A stretch of 64,000 nucleotides of DNA from Streptomyces sp. 35G-GA-8 (GTDB taxonomy: Bacteria > Actinomycetota > Actinomycetes > Streptomycetales > Streptomycetaceae): NCBI RefSeq assembly GCF_023534745.1, contig NZ_JAMHJQ010000020.1, positions 72,026 to 136,025 of the forward strand. Direction: 5' to 3'. Below are positions 36,087 through 45,998 of the stretch, piece by piece. The notes under the pieces are model-generated. The model saw nothing but the letters and a program-made list of their open reading frames with translations. It searched no databases and had not been told where the DNA came from. Position 1 is the stretch's first letter; every line of letters starts with the position of its first letter. Made by a program: the position numbers and the translations under genes.

Positions 36087-36919
36087 CAGCGCGGACAGAA
36101 GTAGCTGGACCGGTTCATCCAGGGCCGTCGGCGGATCGGTGTCCCACAGCGCCGGCACGGCTCGTCCTCCCGTCCGTACGCGTCCAGCGACCGGTCGAAG
36201 TACCCCGATTCGCCGTTCACATTGACGTACAGGCTGTCGAAGCTGGTGCCGCCGACATCGAGGGCCGCGGTCATCACGTCCCGTACATGACCAAGCAGTT
36301 CCGTGGCGCGCGGCCGGGGCAGGGTGGCCGTGGGGCGTTCGTAGTGGAGACGGCCGCGCCACAGCGCCTCGTCGGCGTAGATATTGCCGACGCCACTGAT
36401 CAGCGACTGGTCGAGCAGGGCGCGCTTGACCGTCGTACGGCGCAGCTTCAGCGCGGTGAGGAAGGCGGCGTCGTCGAAGGCGGGGTCCAGCGGATCCCGG
36501 GCGATATGCGCGATGACATCGGGCAGTCCGTCGGGGGTGTTCTCGTGGAGCGAGAGCCCGCCGAAGGTGCGCTGGTCGACGAAGCGCAGCTCGGTCCCGA
36601 GGGTGTCGGCGAAGCGGATCCGGATGCGCAGGTGCTTCTCGTCGGGCGCGCTCTCCGGCTGGACCAGCAGCTGGCCGCTCATCCCGAGGTGGCCGAGGAT
36701 CGAGGCGTCCGTGTCGGCGAGGGGCAGCCACAGGTATTTGCCGCGTCGGCGTGCCGTACCGATGGTGTGCCCTTTGAGCTGGGCCGCGAAGTCGGCGCCT
36801 CCGGCGGTGTGCCGCCGTACCGCGCGCGGATGCAGCACCTCGGTCTCGGCGACGGTCCGGCCGCTGACCCAGCGTTCAAGTCCACGCCGGACGACTTCGA
36901 CCTCGGGCAACTCGGGCAC
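36059..36919 (-). CDS. mutM: Formamidopyrimidine-DNA glycosylase (MutM/Fpg)
   Basis: MutM excises 8-oxoguanine and other oxidised purines. The 286-residue protein starts at the GTG before [13 protein letters not shown]; Pro1 after Met removal is the nucleophile and Glu2 the acid. RRRGKYLW includes the conserved lysine, and the C-terminal zinc finger is CRRCG-N16-CPRC. The open frame runs 30 codons upstream but the PELPEVE motif fixes the start. Its 3' end overlaps the convergent HxlR gene by 28 nt; rnc lies upstream on the same strand. Confidence 0.96.
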   Translation of the reverse strand: MPELPEVEVVRRGLERWVSGRTVAETEVLHPRAVRRHTAGGADFAAQLKGHTIGTARRRGKYLWLPLADTDASILGHLGMSGQLLVQPESAPDEKHLRIRIRFADTLGTELRFVDQRTFGGLSLHENTPDGLPDVIAHIARDPLDPAFDDAAFLTALKLRRTTVKRALLDQSLISGVGNIYADEALWRGRLHYERPTATLPRPRATELLGHVRDVMTAALDVGGTSFDSLYVNVNGESGYFDRSLDAYGREDEPCRRCGTPIRRRPWMNRSSYFCPRCQRAPRVVS

Positions 36920-37015
36920 GGGACGCTCCTGGGGGGTGAAGGGGCCGTAACGAGTGCGCCCCTCACGCCGTACGACGACGCGAGGGGCGCACCCGGAAGG
37001 AGAGAGCACGGACGC

Positions 37016-37915
37016 TCAGGCGTTGGCGGTGTCCGCAGGAGTCTGCTCCGAGGGAGCTGAAGAGGTGTCGGCGGCCTCTTCAGGCCCGGCATCCGCGGAC
37101 GTGGCGTCCTCGGCCTTGGCGTCGACGCCGTTCTCCATGTCAACGCCGGAGTCGGCGTCGGTCTTCCCCGCCGCCTCGCGTTCGTCCGCCGCGGTCCGGA
37201 TGGACCGCCAGGCGGACTCCGCCGCCTGCTGCTCCGCTTCCTTCTTGCTGCGGCCGGTGCCGGTGCCGTACGAGACACCACCGACGCGGGCGGCAGCGGT
37301 GAAGGTCTTCTCGTGGTCCGGGCCCGTTTCCGTGACGAGATACTCGGGCACACCGAGACTCTCCGCCGCGGTCAGCTCCTGGAGACTGGTCTTCCAGTCC
37401 AGGCCGGCCCCGAGATTCGAGGACTTCTCGATCAGCGGGTCGAAGAGCCGGTGCACCAGCTCGGACGCCGCGTCGAGGCCCTTGTCGAGATAGACAGCGC
37501 CGATCACCGCTTCAAGGGTGTCGGCGAGGATGGACGCCTTGTCCCGGCCGCCCGTGCCCTCTTCGCCCCGGCCGAGCCGGATGAAGGAGCCGAGTTCGAG
37601 GCCGCGGCCCACTTCCGCAAGCGCACGCGAATTGACCACCGCGGCCCGCAATTTGGCCAACTGGCCTTCAGGCAGATCGGGGTGGGTGCGGTACAGCGTG
37701 TCCGTGACCACCAGACCGAGCACCGAATCCCCGAGGAATTCGAGCCGCTCGTTGGTGGGCAGACCGCCGTTCTCGTACGCGTACGAACGATGGGTCAGCG
37801 CACGCACCAGAAGGGCGGTCTCGAGCTGATACCCGAGCCGCCCTTCCAGAAGCGTGTGGGACGAGGCTGTGCTGACATTGTCTGTCTGCTTCTTGGCATG
37901 GGACAGTTCAGACAT
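37016..37915 (-). CDS. rnc: Ribonuclease III (AbsB)
   Basis: RNase III cuts double-stranded RNA; in S. coelicolor it is AbsB, a global regulator of antibiotic production. The 299-residue product starts at [13 protein letters not shown]. The catalytic motif is [14 protein letters not shown], with the second acidic cluster [13 protein letters not shown]. The double-stranded RNA-binding domain follows (about 180-250, ending [17 protein letters not shown]). After that is an acidic Ala/Asp/Glu tail of about 55 residues. It is upstream of mutM and downstream of rpmF. Confidence 0.97.
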   Translation of the reverse strand: MSELSHAKKQTDNVSTASSHTLLEGRLGYQLETALLVRALTHRSYAYENGGLPTNERLEFLGDSVLGLVVTDTLYRTHPDLPEGQLAKLRAAVVNSRALAEVGRGLELGSFIRLGRGEEGTGGRDKASILADTLEAVIGAVYLDKGLDAASELVHRLFDPLIEKSSNLGAGLDWKTSLQELTAAESLGVPEYLVTETGPDHEKTFTAAARVGGVSYGTGTGRSKKEAEQQAAESAWRSIRTAADEREAAGKTDADSGVDMENGVDAKAEDATSADAGPEEAADTSSAPSEQTPADTANA

Positions 37916-37934
37916 TGAGCCTCTCACCAGCCGC

Positions 37935-38108
37935 TCAGACCTCGAGGACCTGGCGCTTGTTATAGGTGCCGCAGCTCGGGCACGCGATGTGCTGCAGCTT
38001 CGGCTCCTGGCAACGCTCGCACGAAACCAGGGTGGGGACCGCAGCCTTCCACTGCGACCGGCGGTGGCGCGTGTTGCTGCGCGACATCTTCCGCTTCGGA
38101 ACAGCCAC
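37935..38108 (-). CDS. rpmF: 50S ribosomal protein L32 (zinc-type)
   Basis: L32 is a small large-subunit protein. The 57-residue product starts with GTG at [20 protein letters not shown] (GGAGAAGTAGCC upstream). The four cysteines of the zinc-binding form are present in CERCQEP and CPSCGTY. The longer open frame upstream is the DUF177 gene read in another frame. It sits between the DUF177 gene and rnc, its usual place. Confidence 0.97.
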   Translation of the reverse strand: MAVPKRKMSRSNTRHRRSQWKAAVPTLVSCERCQEPKLQHIACPSCGTYNKRQVLEV

Positions 38109-38110
38109 GG

Positions 38111-38818
38111 CTACTTCTCCTGCTTCTCGTCGACGCCCGCTTCGGCGCCGCCCATGTTGTCCTTCTCGCCGTCCTTGACGGTCTCGGCGAGTCCCTGCAG
38201 TGCCGCCCAACGGATGTCGACGGCGTCGTGGTGGTGGTCCGGGTTCTCGTCCAGCCTGATCCCACATGTGGAACACAGACCGGCACAGGTCTCCCGGCAC
38301 ACCGGCTGCATCGGCAGTGCGAGTACCACCGCGTCACGCAGCACCGGTTCGAGGTCGAACAGGCCATCTTCGATGAAGAGTCTGTCGTCGTCCTCGCTGT
38401 ACTCGGCGTCAGCGGCCGGCTCCGCACGGGTGCGGCCCCGGTCATCGGCGTCGTGGTACGAGAACATCTCCTGGAAGTCCGCCGCCACTTCCTGGCTGAG
38501 CGGCTCCAGACACCTTACGCACTCCCCCTCGGCCACCGCACGGGCGGTGCCCGTGACGAGCACCCCCTCCATGACGGATTCGAGGCGGAGGGCCAGCTCC
38601 ACGGGCGCGCCCTCGGGCGTCCCGATCACCCCCGCGATACCGAAGTCCTTGGGGGCGGGTACCGAGCGGGTCAGCTTCTGGAGCGCACCAGGACGCCGCC
38701 CCAGCTCGTGTGTGTCGAACACGAGGGGGTCGCGGTGGTCGAGGCGCGCGTTCAGGGCTTTTCCCGCTTTCGGATCGTTTGGGAGGCCGCCACCGTCGCG
38801 AGAGCGAGCGGGCGGCAT
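38111..38818 (-). CDS. DUF177 (YceD-type) protein
   Basis: A 235-residue YceD/DUF177 protein, the usual upstream partner of rpmF; in other bacteria YceD influences 23S rRNA levels. The conserved core starts at about residue 24, [21 protein letters not shown], and ends with two Cys pairs, [18 protein letters not shown]. The start is uncertain: the first ATG of the frame is used, but translation may begin nearer the core, where AAAGCGGGA precedes a CTG codon. A 2-nt gap separates it from rpmF. Confidence 0.85.
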   Translation of the reverse strand: MPPARSRDGGGLPNDPKAGKALNARLDHRDPLVFDTHELGRRPGALQKLTRSVPAPKDFGIAGVIGTPEGAPVELALRLESVMEGVLVTGTARAVAEGECVRCLEPLSQEVAADFQEMFSYHDADDRGRTRAEPAADAEYSEDDDRLFIEDGLFDLEPVLRDAVVLALPMQPVCRETCAGLCSTCGIRLDENPDHHHDAVDIRWAALQGLAETVKDGEKDNMGGAEAGVDEKQEK

Positions 38819-38940
38819 GGGTCGCGGACATACACGCGGCCGAAGAGCCAGGGTACTGGACCGGCCGCCGTAGGCCCAATCCGGCCCCTCGGTGGCGGCC
38901 GGACCGGGCGCGCGGTCCCGGCGACCCGGGGCCGGCGGTC

Positions 38941-40089
38941 TCAGCGTCCTTGCTCGTACCGGCGCAGCTGCTCGATGTCGATCATGCTGGTGTCGAAGAG
39001 GCTGGTCTCGTCGAGGGTGCTGCGCGGCTCGTGGGCCGGGGGCAGCGCGTGCTGCTGGGGCTGGACCTCGGGCTGCTGCTGCCAGCCGTAGTTCGGGTCG
39101 TAGCCCTGCGCCTGGTCCTGGCCGTGGCCCTGGTCCTGGCCGTATCCCTGCTGCTGGTACGCGTACGGGTCCTGCTGCTGGTAGCCGTACGCGTCCTGCT
39201 GCTGGTAGCCGCCGTAGCCGGCGTCCCCGGCGTACGCCGGGTCCTGGTAGCCGGCCTCGGCGTACTGGGGCACTGGCTGGGCCTGGGGCGGTGTCTGCGG
39301 GTACGCGGGCTCGGCGTACGGCTGCTGGACCGGTACGGGGGGCTGCTGCGCCGCCACGGGCTGCTGGACGCCTTCCCGGGGGTCCCCCGCGAGGTCCGCC
39401 AGATAGTCCGCGTCGCTGGTGCGCCCCTGGGGGCCCGCCGCGTCCTGGGCTGCCATGTGGGCGCCCAGATCGTCCGAGTCGGTGCGGCCGTGGAGCTTCT
39501 GCCTGCCGCGGCCGACCGCTTCGAGGGTCTTGGACAGAACGGCCTCGAAGGCGCCGAACTTGGTGTCGATGTACTCGTCGGCCCGCCGGATCAGGGTGCC
39601 GGGGTCGTCGCTGTACTCGGGGGCATCGTCGTCGTCACCGCCGGGGGCGCGGCCGAGCAGCTTCTCGCGGCCCCGGTCGACGGAGCCGATGGTCTTGGTG
39701 AGGACGACCTCGAAGTTGGCGAGCTTGGAGTCGACGTAGTCGTCGGCCTCGGCGCGGATCTCCTCGGCGTCCCTGCGGGCCTCCGCGAGGATGCGGTCGG
39801 CCTCCTCCTGGGACTGCCGGGCGACCGCGGTGTCGGAGATCAGCCCGGAGCGCTGGGCGTGCGCCGCCTCGATGATGCGCTCCGCCTCCTGGCGGGCCTG
39901 CTCGGCCAGCTGCTCCCGGCCGCCGATCAGCTCCTGTGCCTGGGCCAGCGAGCCCGGGAGAGCTTCCCGTACCTCTTCCAGCATGGCGAGCAGCTCGGCG
40001 CGGTTCACCACGCAGGACGCCGACATGGGCATGGAGCGGGCGCTGCCCACCGTGTCGACGATCTCGTCGAGCTTCTTCTGTACGTCCAC
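38941..40089 (-). CDS. Coiled-coil division-site protein, SepIVA-like
   Basis: This 382-residue protein has a DivIVA-like N-terminal coiled coil (about 20-135, e.g. REQLAEQARQEAERIIEAA and QSQEEADRILAEARRDAEEI). Two related short segments follow (DSKLANFEVVLTKTIGSVDRG and DTKFGAFEAVLSKTLEAVGRG). A Gln/Tyr/Pro-rich tail (about 230-345) contains repeats such as YQQQDAYGYQQQDPYAYQQQ. Genomic context (next to DUF177/rpmF/rnc and coaD) matches mycobacterial SepIVA, required for division and cell-wall growth. A similar scaffolding role is likely but untested here. Confidence 0.82.
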   Translation of the reverse strand: MDVQKKLDEIVDTVGSARSMPMSASCVVNRAELLAMLEEVREALPGSLAQAQELIGGREQLAEQARQEAERIIEAAHAQRSGLISDTAVARQSQEEADRILAEARRDAEEIRAEADDYVDSKLANFEVVLTKTIGSVDRGREKLLGRAPGGDDDDAPEYSDDPGTLIRRADEYIDTKFGAFEAVLSKTLEAVGRGRQKLHGRTDSDDLGAHMAAQDAAGPQGRTSDADYLADLAGDPREGVQQPVAAQQPPVPVQQPYAEPAYPQTPPQAQPVPQYAEAGYQDPAYAGDAGYGGYQQQDAYGYQQQDPYAYQQQGYGQDQGHGQDQAQGYDPNYGWQQQPEVQPQQHALPPAHEPRSTLDETSLFDTSMIDIEQLRRYEQGR

Positions 40090-40187
40090 CGTGTGCTCGC
40101 CACTCTCTCAGCTGGTTTGGAGACGGACGCAACGACTGTACGGCCAGTTCGAGCCCGTCCGACACCGGATGACGGGCCGTCAGTTCC

Positions 40188-40697
40188 TCAGCGCTCGCCG
40201 AGGCGCGCCATCAAGGCCGAGTGGACGGCCTCGGGCAGCAGGTGGGAGACGTCTCCGCCCCAGGTCGCGACCTCTTTGACCAGGGAGGAGGAGAGGAAGC
40301 TGTAGGTGGGGTTGGTGGGCACGAACAGCGTCTCGACCCCGGAGAGCCCGTTGTTCATCTGGGCCATCTGCAGTTCGTAGTCGAAGTCGCTGACGGCGCG
40401 CAGGCCCTTGACGATGGCGGGGATGTCGCGCTGCTTGCAGAAGTCGACGAGCAGCCCGTGGAAGGCCTCGACCTCCACATTGCCGAACTCGGCGGTGACC
40501 TCGCGGATCAGATCGATCCGCTCCTCGATCGTGAACAGCCCCTTCTTGGACTGGTTGATCATTACCGCGACATGTACGACGTCGTACAGCTTGGAGGCGC
40601 GGGCGATGATGTCGAGATGTCCATTGGTGATGGGGTCGAAGGACCCCGGACAGACGGCGCGGCGCAACTTGATTCCCTCGCTCTCCGGTCCGGTCAT
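40188..40697 (-). CDS. coaD: Phosphopantetheine adenylyltransferase
   Basis: CoaD transfers AMP to 4'-phosphopantetheine in coenzyme A synthesis. The 169-residue hexamer subunit has [16 protein letters not shown] (TxGH-type nucleotide motif) and [11 protein letters not shown] near the C-terminus. The ATG overlaps the rsmD stop by 4 nt. Confidence 0.97.
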   Translation of the reverse strand: MTGPESEGIKLRRAVCPGSFDPITNGHLDIIARASKLYDVVHVAVMINQSKKGLFTIEERIDLIREVTAEFGNVEVEAFHGLLVDFCKQRDIPAIVKGLRAVSDFDYELQMAQMNNGLSGVETLFVPTNPTYSFLSSSLVKEVATWGGDVSHLLPEAVHSALMARLGER

Positions 40698-41278
40698 GGT
40701 GCGTCTTCACTCGTAGAGGCGGCGCGACCGTACCAAAGCGTTCCCTCGCCGTAGCGACGGGACCGCAACGGCTCGAAACCCTCCGGCCAGTCGAACTCCC
40801 CACCCCTGGTGCTGCGTTCCACGGTGGCGACGGCGGCGGCGCTGAGCCAGCCCCTTGTGCGGAGTGTGAGCAGTATCTCCCGAAGATCGTCGTCGGTGAC
40901 GGCATACGGCGGATCGAGGAAGACCAGGTCGTAGGGGGTGCCGGGGACCGGGCCCGTGATGATCTGCTCCGCCTTGCCGGTACGGACCTCCGCGCCGGGA
41001 AGCCCGAGCGTCGCGACGTTCGCGCGGACGGTGCGGGCGGCGCGGGGGTCCGACTCGACGAGCAGGGCGTGCGCGGCGCCACGGGAGAGCGCCTCCAGGC
41101 CCACGGCGCCGGATCCCGCGTAGAGATCGGCGATGCGGAGGTCTTCGAGGGTGCCGAGGAGCGATTCCCAGCTGGAGAAGAGGCCCTCACGCGCCCGGTC
41201 GGAGGTGGGGCGGGTGCCGGTGCCTGGCGGTACGGCGAGACGGCGTCCGCCGGCGGCACCGGCGATCACGCGGGTCAT
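40694..41278 (-). CDS. rsmD: 16S rRNA (guanine966-N2)-methyltransferase
   Basis: RsmD methylates G966 of 16S rRNA. The 194-residue enzyme has motif [19 protein letters not shown] and the catalytic FLDPPYAV motif. The start is the ATG of [14 protein letters not shown] (the frame is open far upstream through a tandem repeat, which encodes only repeat peptides). The stop overlaps the coaD start by 4 nt. Confidence 0.95.
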   Translation of the reverse strand: MTRVIAGAAGGRRLAVPPGTGTRPTSDRAREGLFSSWESLLGTLEDLRIADLYAGSGAVGLEALSRGAAHALLVESDPRAARTVRANVATLGLPGAEVRTGKAEQIITGPVPGTPYDLVFLDPPYAVTDDDLREILLTLRTRGWLSAAAVATVERSTRGGEFDWPEGFEPLRSRRYGEGTLWYGRAASTSEDAP

Positions 41279-41394
41279 GGGAGTCGGGTCCTCGGTTCGA
41301 TGGGGTCGCGGGCGGTCGGTCGGGGACGGGTGGGTGGGGCGCGGGGCTCGGAAAACGGCTCTGCCCCCACGATATGGCGTACGTACCGAGCGGG

Positions 41395-41520
41395 CCCGGC
41401 CCGGTGCGACATGGCCCGGCCCCGTGCGACATGGCCGGGTCCGGTGCCCATGGCCGGGTCCGGTGCCCATGGCCGGGTCCGGTGCCCATGGCCGGGTCCG
41501 GTGCCCATGGCCGGGCACGG
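41395..41520. repeat. 19-20-bp tandem repeats between rsmD and recG
   Basis: About six units of the form (GCCC/GCGAC)ATGGCCGGGTCCGGT: two 20-bp units with GCGAC followed by four 19-bp units with GCCC, grading into recG's 3' flank. The 19-bp period is not a multiple of three. Confidence 0.85.
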
Positions 41521-41542
41521 CGGGTCCGGCCGGTCCGGAGGG

Positions 41543-43771
41543 TCAGCCCTTGTCGAGGTACTGCTCGCGTTCGGTGTCCAGCAGGGCGTCCAGCGCCGTG
41601 CGCAGCTCCGGGGAGCCCGTCAGCTCCGGGTCCTCGGCGACCACCGCGGCGGCCTCCTCCCGGGCGGCGGCGATGATCTCCTCGTCCTCGATGACCGCGA
41701 GCATCCGCAGCGAGGAGCGCACCCCGGACTGGGCCTGGCCGAGGACATCGCCCTCACGGCGCTGTTCGAGGTCGATACGGGAGAGCTCGAAGCCGTCGAG
41801 CGTGGCGGCGACCGCGCCCAGCCGGGCCCTGGCCGGGCTCGCCTCGGGCATGTCCGTGACCAGCAGACAGAGGCCGGGGGCCGAGCCGCGGCCGACGCGT
41901 CCGCGCAGCTGGTGCAGTTGGGAGACGCCGAACCGGTCCGCGTCCATGATCACCATGGCGGTGGCGTTGGGGACGTTCACACCGACCTCGATGACCGTGG
42001 TCGCGACGAGCACGTCCACCTCGCCCGCGGCGAAGCGGCGCATCACGGCGTCCTTGTCGTCCGGCTGCATCCGGCCGTGCAGGATCTCGACGCGCAGCCC
42101 CTGGAGCGGTCCCTCGGTGAGCTGCCCGGCGACCTCCACGACCGCGAGCGGGGGCCGCTTCTCGGCCTCGTCCTCCTTGGACGGTTTCGTTTTCCGCGTC
42201 GCCTTGCCGTCGTCGTCCTCCTCGTCGTCTCCGATCCGGGGGCAGACGACATACGCCTGATGTCCTTTTCCGACCTCCTCCCGTACCCGCTCCCAGGCGC
42301 GGGCGAGGAAGTGCGGCTTGTCCTGGGCGGGCACCACATGGCTGGCGATCGGCGAGCGGCCCGCCGGGAGCTGGTCGAGGACGGAGGTCTCCAGATCGCC
42401 GAAGACGGTCATCGCGACCGTACGGGGAATGGGCGTGGCCGTCATGACCAGCAGATGCGGTGGCTGCTTGCCCTTGGAGCGGAGCGCGTCGCGCTGCTCC
42501 ACGCCGAAGCGGTGCTGCTCGTCCACCACGACCAGTCCGAGGTCGTGGAACCGCACCTTGTCCTCGATCAGCGCGTGCGTACCGATCACGATCCCGGCCT
42601 CGCCGGTGACCAGATCGAGCAGCGCCTGACGCCGCGCGGCCATGCCCATCGAGCCGGTGAGCAGGACGACCTTGGTGCCGTGCTCGGCGCCGCCGAGCAT
42701 TCCTCCCTGGGCCAGCTCGCCCATCATCTCCGTGATCGAACGGTGGTGCTGCTGGGCGAGCACTTCCGTGGGCGCCAGCATGGCGGCCTGACCGCCCGCG
42801 TCGACGACCGCGAGCATCGCCCGGAGCGCGACCAGCGTCTTGCCCGAGCCGACCTCGCCCTGGAGCAGCCGGTGCATGGGGTGTTCGGTGGCGAGGTCCG
42901 CGAAGATCTCGCCGGTGACCTTCTGCTGGCCGTCGGTGAGGGTGAAGGGCAGGTCGGCGTCGAAGGCGTCCAGCAGTCCGTCGGGCACGGGCCGCCGGGC
43001 GACGGCGGGCAGCTGCGCGTCCGCGTACCTCCGCCGGGCCAGCGCGACCTGGAGAACGAACGCCTCGTCCCACTTCAGCCGCTGTCTGGCGGATTCGATG
43101 TCGGCCCGGCTCTCGGGCCGGTGGACCTTGAGCAGCGCCTCGGGCAGGGAGGCGAATCCACGGCCCTCGCGCAGCGCGGGCGGCAGCGGATCGACGGCCT
43201 CCGCGGCTCTGGGCAGGACCGCGTCGACCGCTTTGGTGATCTTCCAGGACTCCAGCCCCTTGCAGGCCGGGTAGATCGGGATCAGCTTGCCCGCGAAGGC
43301 GTCCACGGCCTGCGCGGTGTCCTCCGTCGTCCCGTCGTCGGCGGTTGCCCTGCCCAGCGGCACATAGGTGGGATGCGCGAGCTGGAGCTTGCGGTTGAAG
43401 ACGGACACCTTGCCCGCGAACATCCCTCGGCTGCCCGGCGGCAGCTCCTTGTGCGGCTTGTGGATCCCCCTGCCGAAGAAGACCAGTTGGAGCCGGCCGC
43501 TGCCGTCGGTGAGAGTGATCTCCAGACGCTGGCCCCGGCCGTGGTTGAACGTCAGGATCCGGGAGTCGGCGACCTGCGCGACCACCGTGACGTCCTCGTC
43601 CAGCGGCAGATCGGCCAGCTTGGTGAGCTGGCCGCGCTCCTCGTACCGCCTGGGGTAGTGGTGCAGCAGATCGCCGACCGTGTGCAGGTCGAGGTGTTCG
43701 GCCATCACCTTCGCGGTGGCGGGGCCGAGCGTCTTCTTGAGGGGTTCATCCAGCGCGGACACGCGATCCAT
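41543..43771 (-). CDS. recG: ATP-dependent DNA helicase RecG
   Basis: RecG remodels stalled forks and branched DNA. The 742-residue product starts at MDRVSALDEPL, with the wedge (OB-fold) domain near residues 55-160. Walker A is LQGEVGSGKTLVAL, motif II region VVDEQHRFGVEQRDAL, and helicase C-terminal motif [15 protein letters not shown]. An extra acidic/basic insertion (DDEEDDDGKATRKTKPSKEDE) lies between the helicase lobes. It is in series with rsmD on the same strand, though separated by the tandem repeats. Confidence 0.96.
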   Translation of the reverse strand: MDRVSALDEPLKKTLGPATAKVMAEHLDLHTVGDLLHHYPRRYEERGQLTKLADLPLDEDVTVVAQVADSRILTFNHGRGQRLEITLTDGSGRLQLVFFGRGIHKPHKELPPGSRGMFAGKVSVFNRKLQLAHPTYVPLGRATADDGTTEDTAQAVDAFAGKLIPIYPACKGLESWKITKAVDAVLPRAAEAVDPLPPALREGRGFASLPEALLKVHRPESRADIESARQRLKWDEAFVLQVALARRRYADAQLPAVARRPVPDGLLDAFDADLPFTLTDGQQKVTGEIFADLATEHPMHRLLQGEVGSGKTLVALRAMLAVVDAGGQAAMLAPTEVLAQQHHRSITEMMGELAQGGMLGGAEHGTKVVLLTGSMGMAARRQALLDLVTGEAGIVIGTHALIEDKVRFHDLGLVVVDEQHRFGVEQRDALRSKGKQPPHLLVMTATPIPRTVAMTVFGDLETSVLDQLPAGRSPIASHVVPAQDKPHFLARAWERVREEVGKGHQAYVVCPRIGDDEEDDDGKATRKTKPSKEDEAEKRPPLAVVEVAGQLTEGPLQGLRVEILHGRMQPDDKDAVMRRFAAGEVDVLVATTVIEVGVNVPNATAMVIMDADRFGVSQLHQLRGRVGRGSAPGLCLLVTDMPEASPARARLGAVAATLDGFELSRIDLEQRREGDVLGQAQSGVRSSLRMLAVIEDEEIIAAAREEAAAVVAEDPELTGSPELRTALDALLDTEREQYLDKG

Positions 43772-43796
43772 TGCACACCACGCCACTGACAGGCTG

Positions 43797-45443
43797 CTAC
43801 TCCACGCCGATGAGCAGCGGAACGGACTGCCTGCCGCCCCGGTAGACCACGGTGTCGACGGCCAGATGGCCGTCCCGTACGTAGATCTCCAGACGGTCGG
43901 CGAGCGCGTCGGGCACCTGGTCGCCGAGCACCAGCGTCACCAGTTCGCCGCCGGCCGCCAGCATCCGGGAGAGCACCGCCTCCGCGGTGGCGGTGAGATC
44001 GGCGCCGATCACCGCCACGTCCCCGTCGATCAGTCCGAGGACGTCCCCGGCCTGGCAGATACCCGCCATGGTCCAGGACTGCCGTTCGGCGACGGCCAGT
44101 TCGGCGTAGCGGGTGGCGCCGGCCGCGGTGGTCATGGCGACCACGTCCTCGTCGAAGCGCCGGTCCGGCTGGTGGACGGCGAGCGCCGCGATGCCCTGGA
44201 CGGCGGCCCTGGTCGGGATGAGGGCGACCCGTACGCCCTCGGTACGGGCCTGTTCCGCGGCCGCGGCGGCGGTGTGCCGCAGCGCCGCGTCGTTCGGCAG
44301 GAGCACCACCTCGCGCGCGTGGGCCCGCCGGATCGCCTCGACCAGCTCCCCGCTGGCGGGCGGCTCCCCGGGGCGCGCGAGCACGGTCGTCGCGCCGGCC
44401 TCGGCGCACAGCCCCGCGAGCCCTTCTCCCGGGACCACCGCGACGACGGCCCGCTGAACCCGCTCGGGCGGCTCCTCGGCGGCGGCGCCGAAGTGTGTGA
44501 TGCGGATGCGGTACGGGCGTCCCGCCTCGACCCCGGCCTCCACGGCGGCGCCCGCGTCGTCGACATGGATGTGTACGTTCCACAGCCCGTCGCCGCCGAC
44601 GACGACCAGGGAGTCCCCCAGCCCGTCGAGCCGGGCCCGGAGCCGCGCCACGGCGCGGTCGTCCGCCTCCAGCAGATAGATCACCTCGAAGGCGGGCCCG
44701 CCTCCGGGAGCGCAGGACCCGATCGCCGGCTCGATCGCGGCCGGGTCCTCATACCGGCGGTGGCCCATCGGGAAGGCGGCCGGTGTCTCACCGGTGAGGG
44801 ACCGGACCAGGGCGCCGAGGACGGCGAGCAGCCCGCGCCCGCCTGCGTCGACGACACCCGCGCGTCCGAGCACGGGCAGTTGGTCGGGGGTGGCCGCGAG
44901 CGCGGCGCGTGCGCCCGCGTACGCCGCGCGTGCGGTGGCGCCCGCGTCCGCCGACCCGCTCCGTTCCGCCATCTCCGCCGCCTCGGCCGCCGCGGAGGCC
45001 ACGCTGAGGATCGTGCCCTCGACGGGGTGCGCGACGGCCTCGCGGGCCAGTTCCGCGGCCCGCCGCAGCGCCGGTGCGAGCCGCGCTCCGCCGGCGCCCC
45101 CGGGATCCGTCGGCGCCGTGTCCGCCAGTACCTCCGCCATCCCGCGCAGCAGCTGCGCCAGGATCGTCCCGGAGTTCCCCCGGGCACCGAGCAGCGCGCC
45201 ATGCGCCATGGCCCGTACGGCATCGGCGGACGCGGGCACGGACGCACCGGTCTCATGGGCCGCGAAGACGGCCTCGACCGCCTGCGCCGCGGACTCCACG
45301 GTCAGATAGAGATTGGTGCCGGTGTCACCGTCCGCGACCGGATAGACATTGATCGCGTCGATCTCCTCGCGCTCCCGGCCCAGGGCCTCCAGCGCCAGCG
45401 AGCACCAGCTCCGTACCGCTGCTGCGTCGAGGGTCTGCGGCAC
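43797..45443 (-). CDS. DAK2/DegV-domain kinase-like protein
   Basis: A 548-residue protein of the dihydroxyacetone kinase-like (YloV/FakA-type) family. The N-terminal DhaL domain includes NVYPVADGDTGTNLYLTVESA (nucleotide site with the Asp residues that hold magnesium). A C-terminal DegV-like or DAK1-type domain follows (VLRGG-free, with LTLVLGDQVPDALADRLE). In firmicutes FakA phosphorylates fatty acids bound to FakB; the Streptomyces substrate is unknown. GTG start with AAGGAGG upstream. Adjacent recG is 25 nt away and divergent rpmB is on the other side. Confidence 0.85.
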   Translation of the reverse strand: MPQTLDAAAVRSWCSLALEALGREREEIDAINVYPVADGDTGTNLYLTVESAAQAVEAVFAAHETGASVPASADAVRAMAHGALLGARGNSGTILAQLLRGMAEVLADTAPTDPGGAGGARLAPALRRAAELAREAVAHPVEGTILSVASAAAEAAEMAERSGSADAGATARAAYAGARAALAATPDQLPVLGRAGVVDAGGRGLLAVLGALVRSLTGETPAAFPMGHRRYEDPAAIEPAIGSCAPGGGPAFEVIYLLEADDRAVARLRARLDGLGDSLVVVGGDGLWNVHIHVDDAGAAVEAGVEAGRPYRIRITHFGAAAEEPPERVQRAVVAVVPGEGLAGLCAEAGATTVLARPGEPPASGELVEAIRRAHAREVVLLPNDAALRHTAAAAAEQARTEGVRVALIPTRAAVQGIAALAVHQPDRRFDEDVVAMTTAAGATRYAELAVAERQSWTMAGICQAGDVLGLIDGDVAVIGADLTATAEAVLSRMLAAGGELVTLVLGDQVPDALADRLEIYVRDGHLAVDTVVYRGGRQSVPLLIGVE

Positions 45444-45557
45444 CTGAGGGTCCTCCTTGAGCGGCCTTGATGCGGGCTGCTCGCAGGGTAGCCCGGGGAC
45501 GGGAGGCGAACAGCGGGCCAACCTGACGGAACGGAGCCGTCGGCCGTCATGGTAGTT

Positions 45558-45586
45558 TTCTTGTACCGAGGCAGGCGTTGTATGCT
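45558..45586 (+). promoter_or_regulatory. Candidate rpmB promoter
   Basis: TTCTTG (45558-45563), 17-nt spacer, TATGCT (45581-45586), about 115 nt before the rpmB start. The spacing is ideal for a vegetative sigma factor. Confidence 0.5.
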
Positions 45587-45699
45587 GCTGCGGTTGCCCG
45601 ATGAGAGTCGGGCCAATCCCCCGGCAACGCCACATCAGTCACTGATTCCCGGCACGCCGGATTTCTCTGTACGAGCATCTGAAGTCTTTGGAGTGACCC

Positions 45700-45885
45700 G
45701 TGGCTGCCAACTGCGACGTCTGCGGCAAGGGGCCGGGCTTCGGCAACAACATTTCGCACTCGCACCGCCGTACGTCCCGTCGCTGGAACCCGAACATCCA
45801 GCGCGTGCGTGCCGTGGTCGGTCGGACGCCGAAGCGGCTCAACGTCTGCACATCGTGCATCAAGGCCGGCAAGGTCTCGCGCTGA
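45700..45885 (+). CDS. rpmB: 50S ribosomal protein L28 (zinc-type, four cysteines)
   Basis: The 61-residue protein begins [20 protein letters not shown], and a second Cys pair lies in [13 protein letters not shown]. This is the zinc-binding version; Streptomyces have cysteine-free paralogues induced under zinc shortage. GTG start with TTTGGAG upstream. Followed by a strong terminator. Confidence 0.97.
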   Translation: MAANCDVCGKGPGFGNNISHSHRRTSRRWNPNIQRVRAVVGRTPKRLNVCTSCIKAGKVSR

Positions 45886-45921
45886 CGCCCGCGTCGTAGC
45901 GCAGCCCCTGCGGTTGCCTTG

Positions 45922-45955
45922 AAAAGCCGGTCCACCTCGGTGGACCGGCTTTTTG
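45922..45955 (+). terminator. Strong intrinsic terminator after rpmB
   Basis: 15-bp stem from AAAAGCCGGTCCACC, two-base apex and the perfect complement ending in TTTTT. It would also serve thiD from the other strand because the opposite strand has a T-run too. Confidence 0.9.
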
Positions 45956-45998
45956 CCGTGCCGGTGCCCGTCGTCACGCCGGCGTCCGGGCGGCGCCG

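Noticed and set aside
41187-41508. Reading frames rich in GHGHRTRPW or MAGSGAH repeats upstream of rsmD
   Set aside because: They translate the 19-20-bp tandem repeats in various frames; the true rsmD start is at [11 protein letters not shown].
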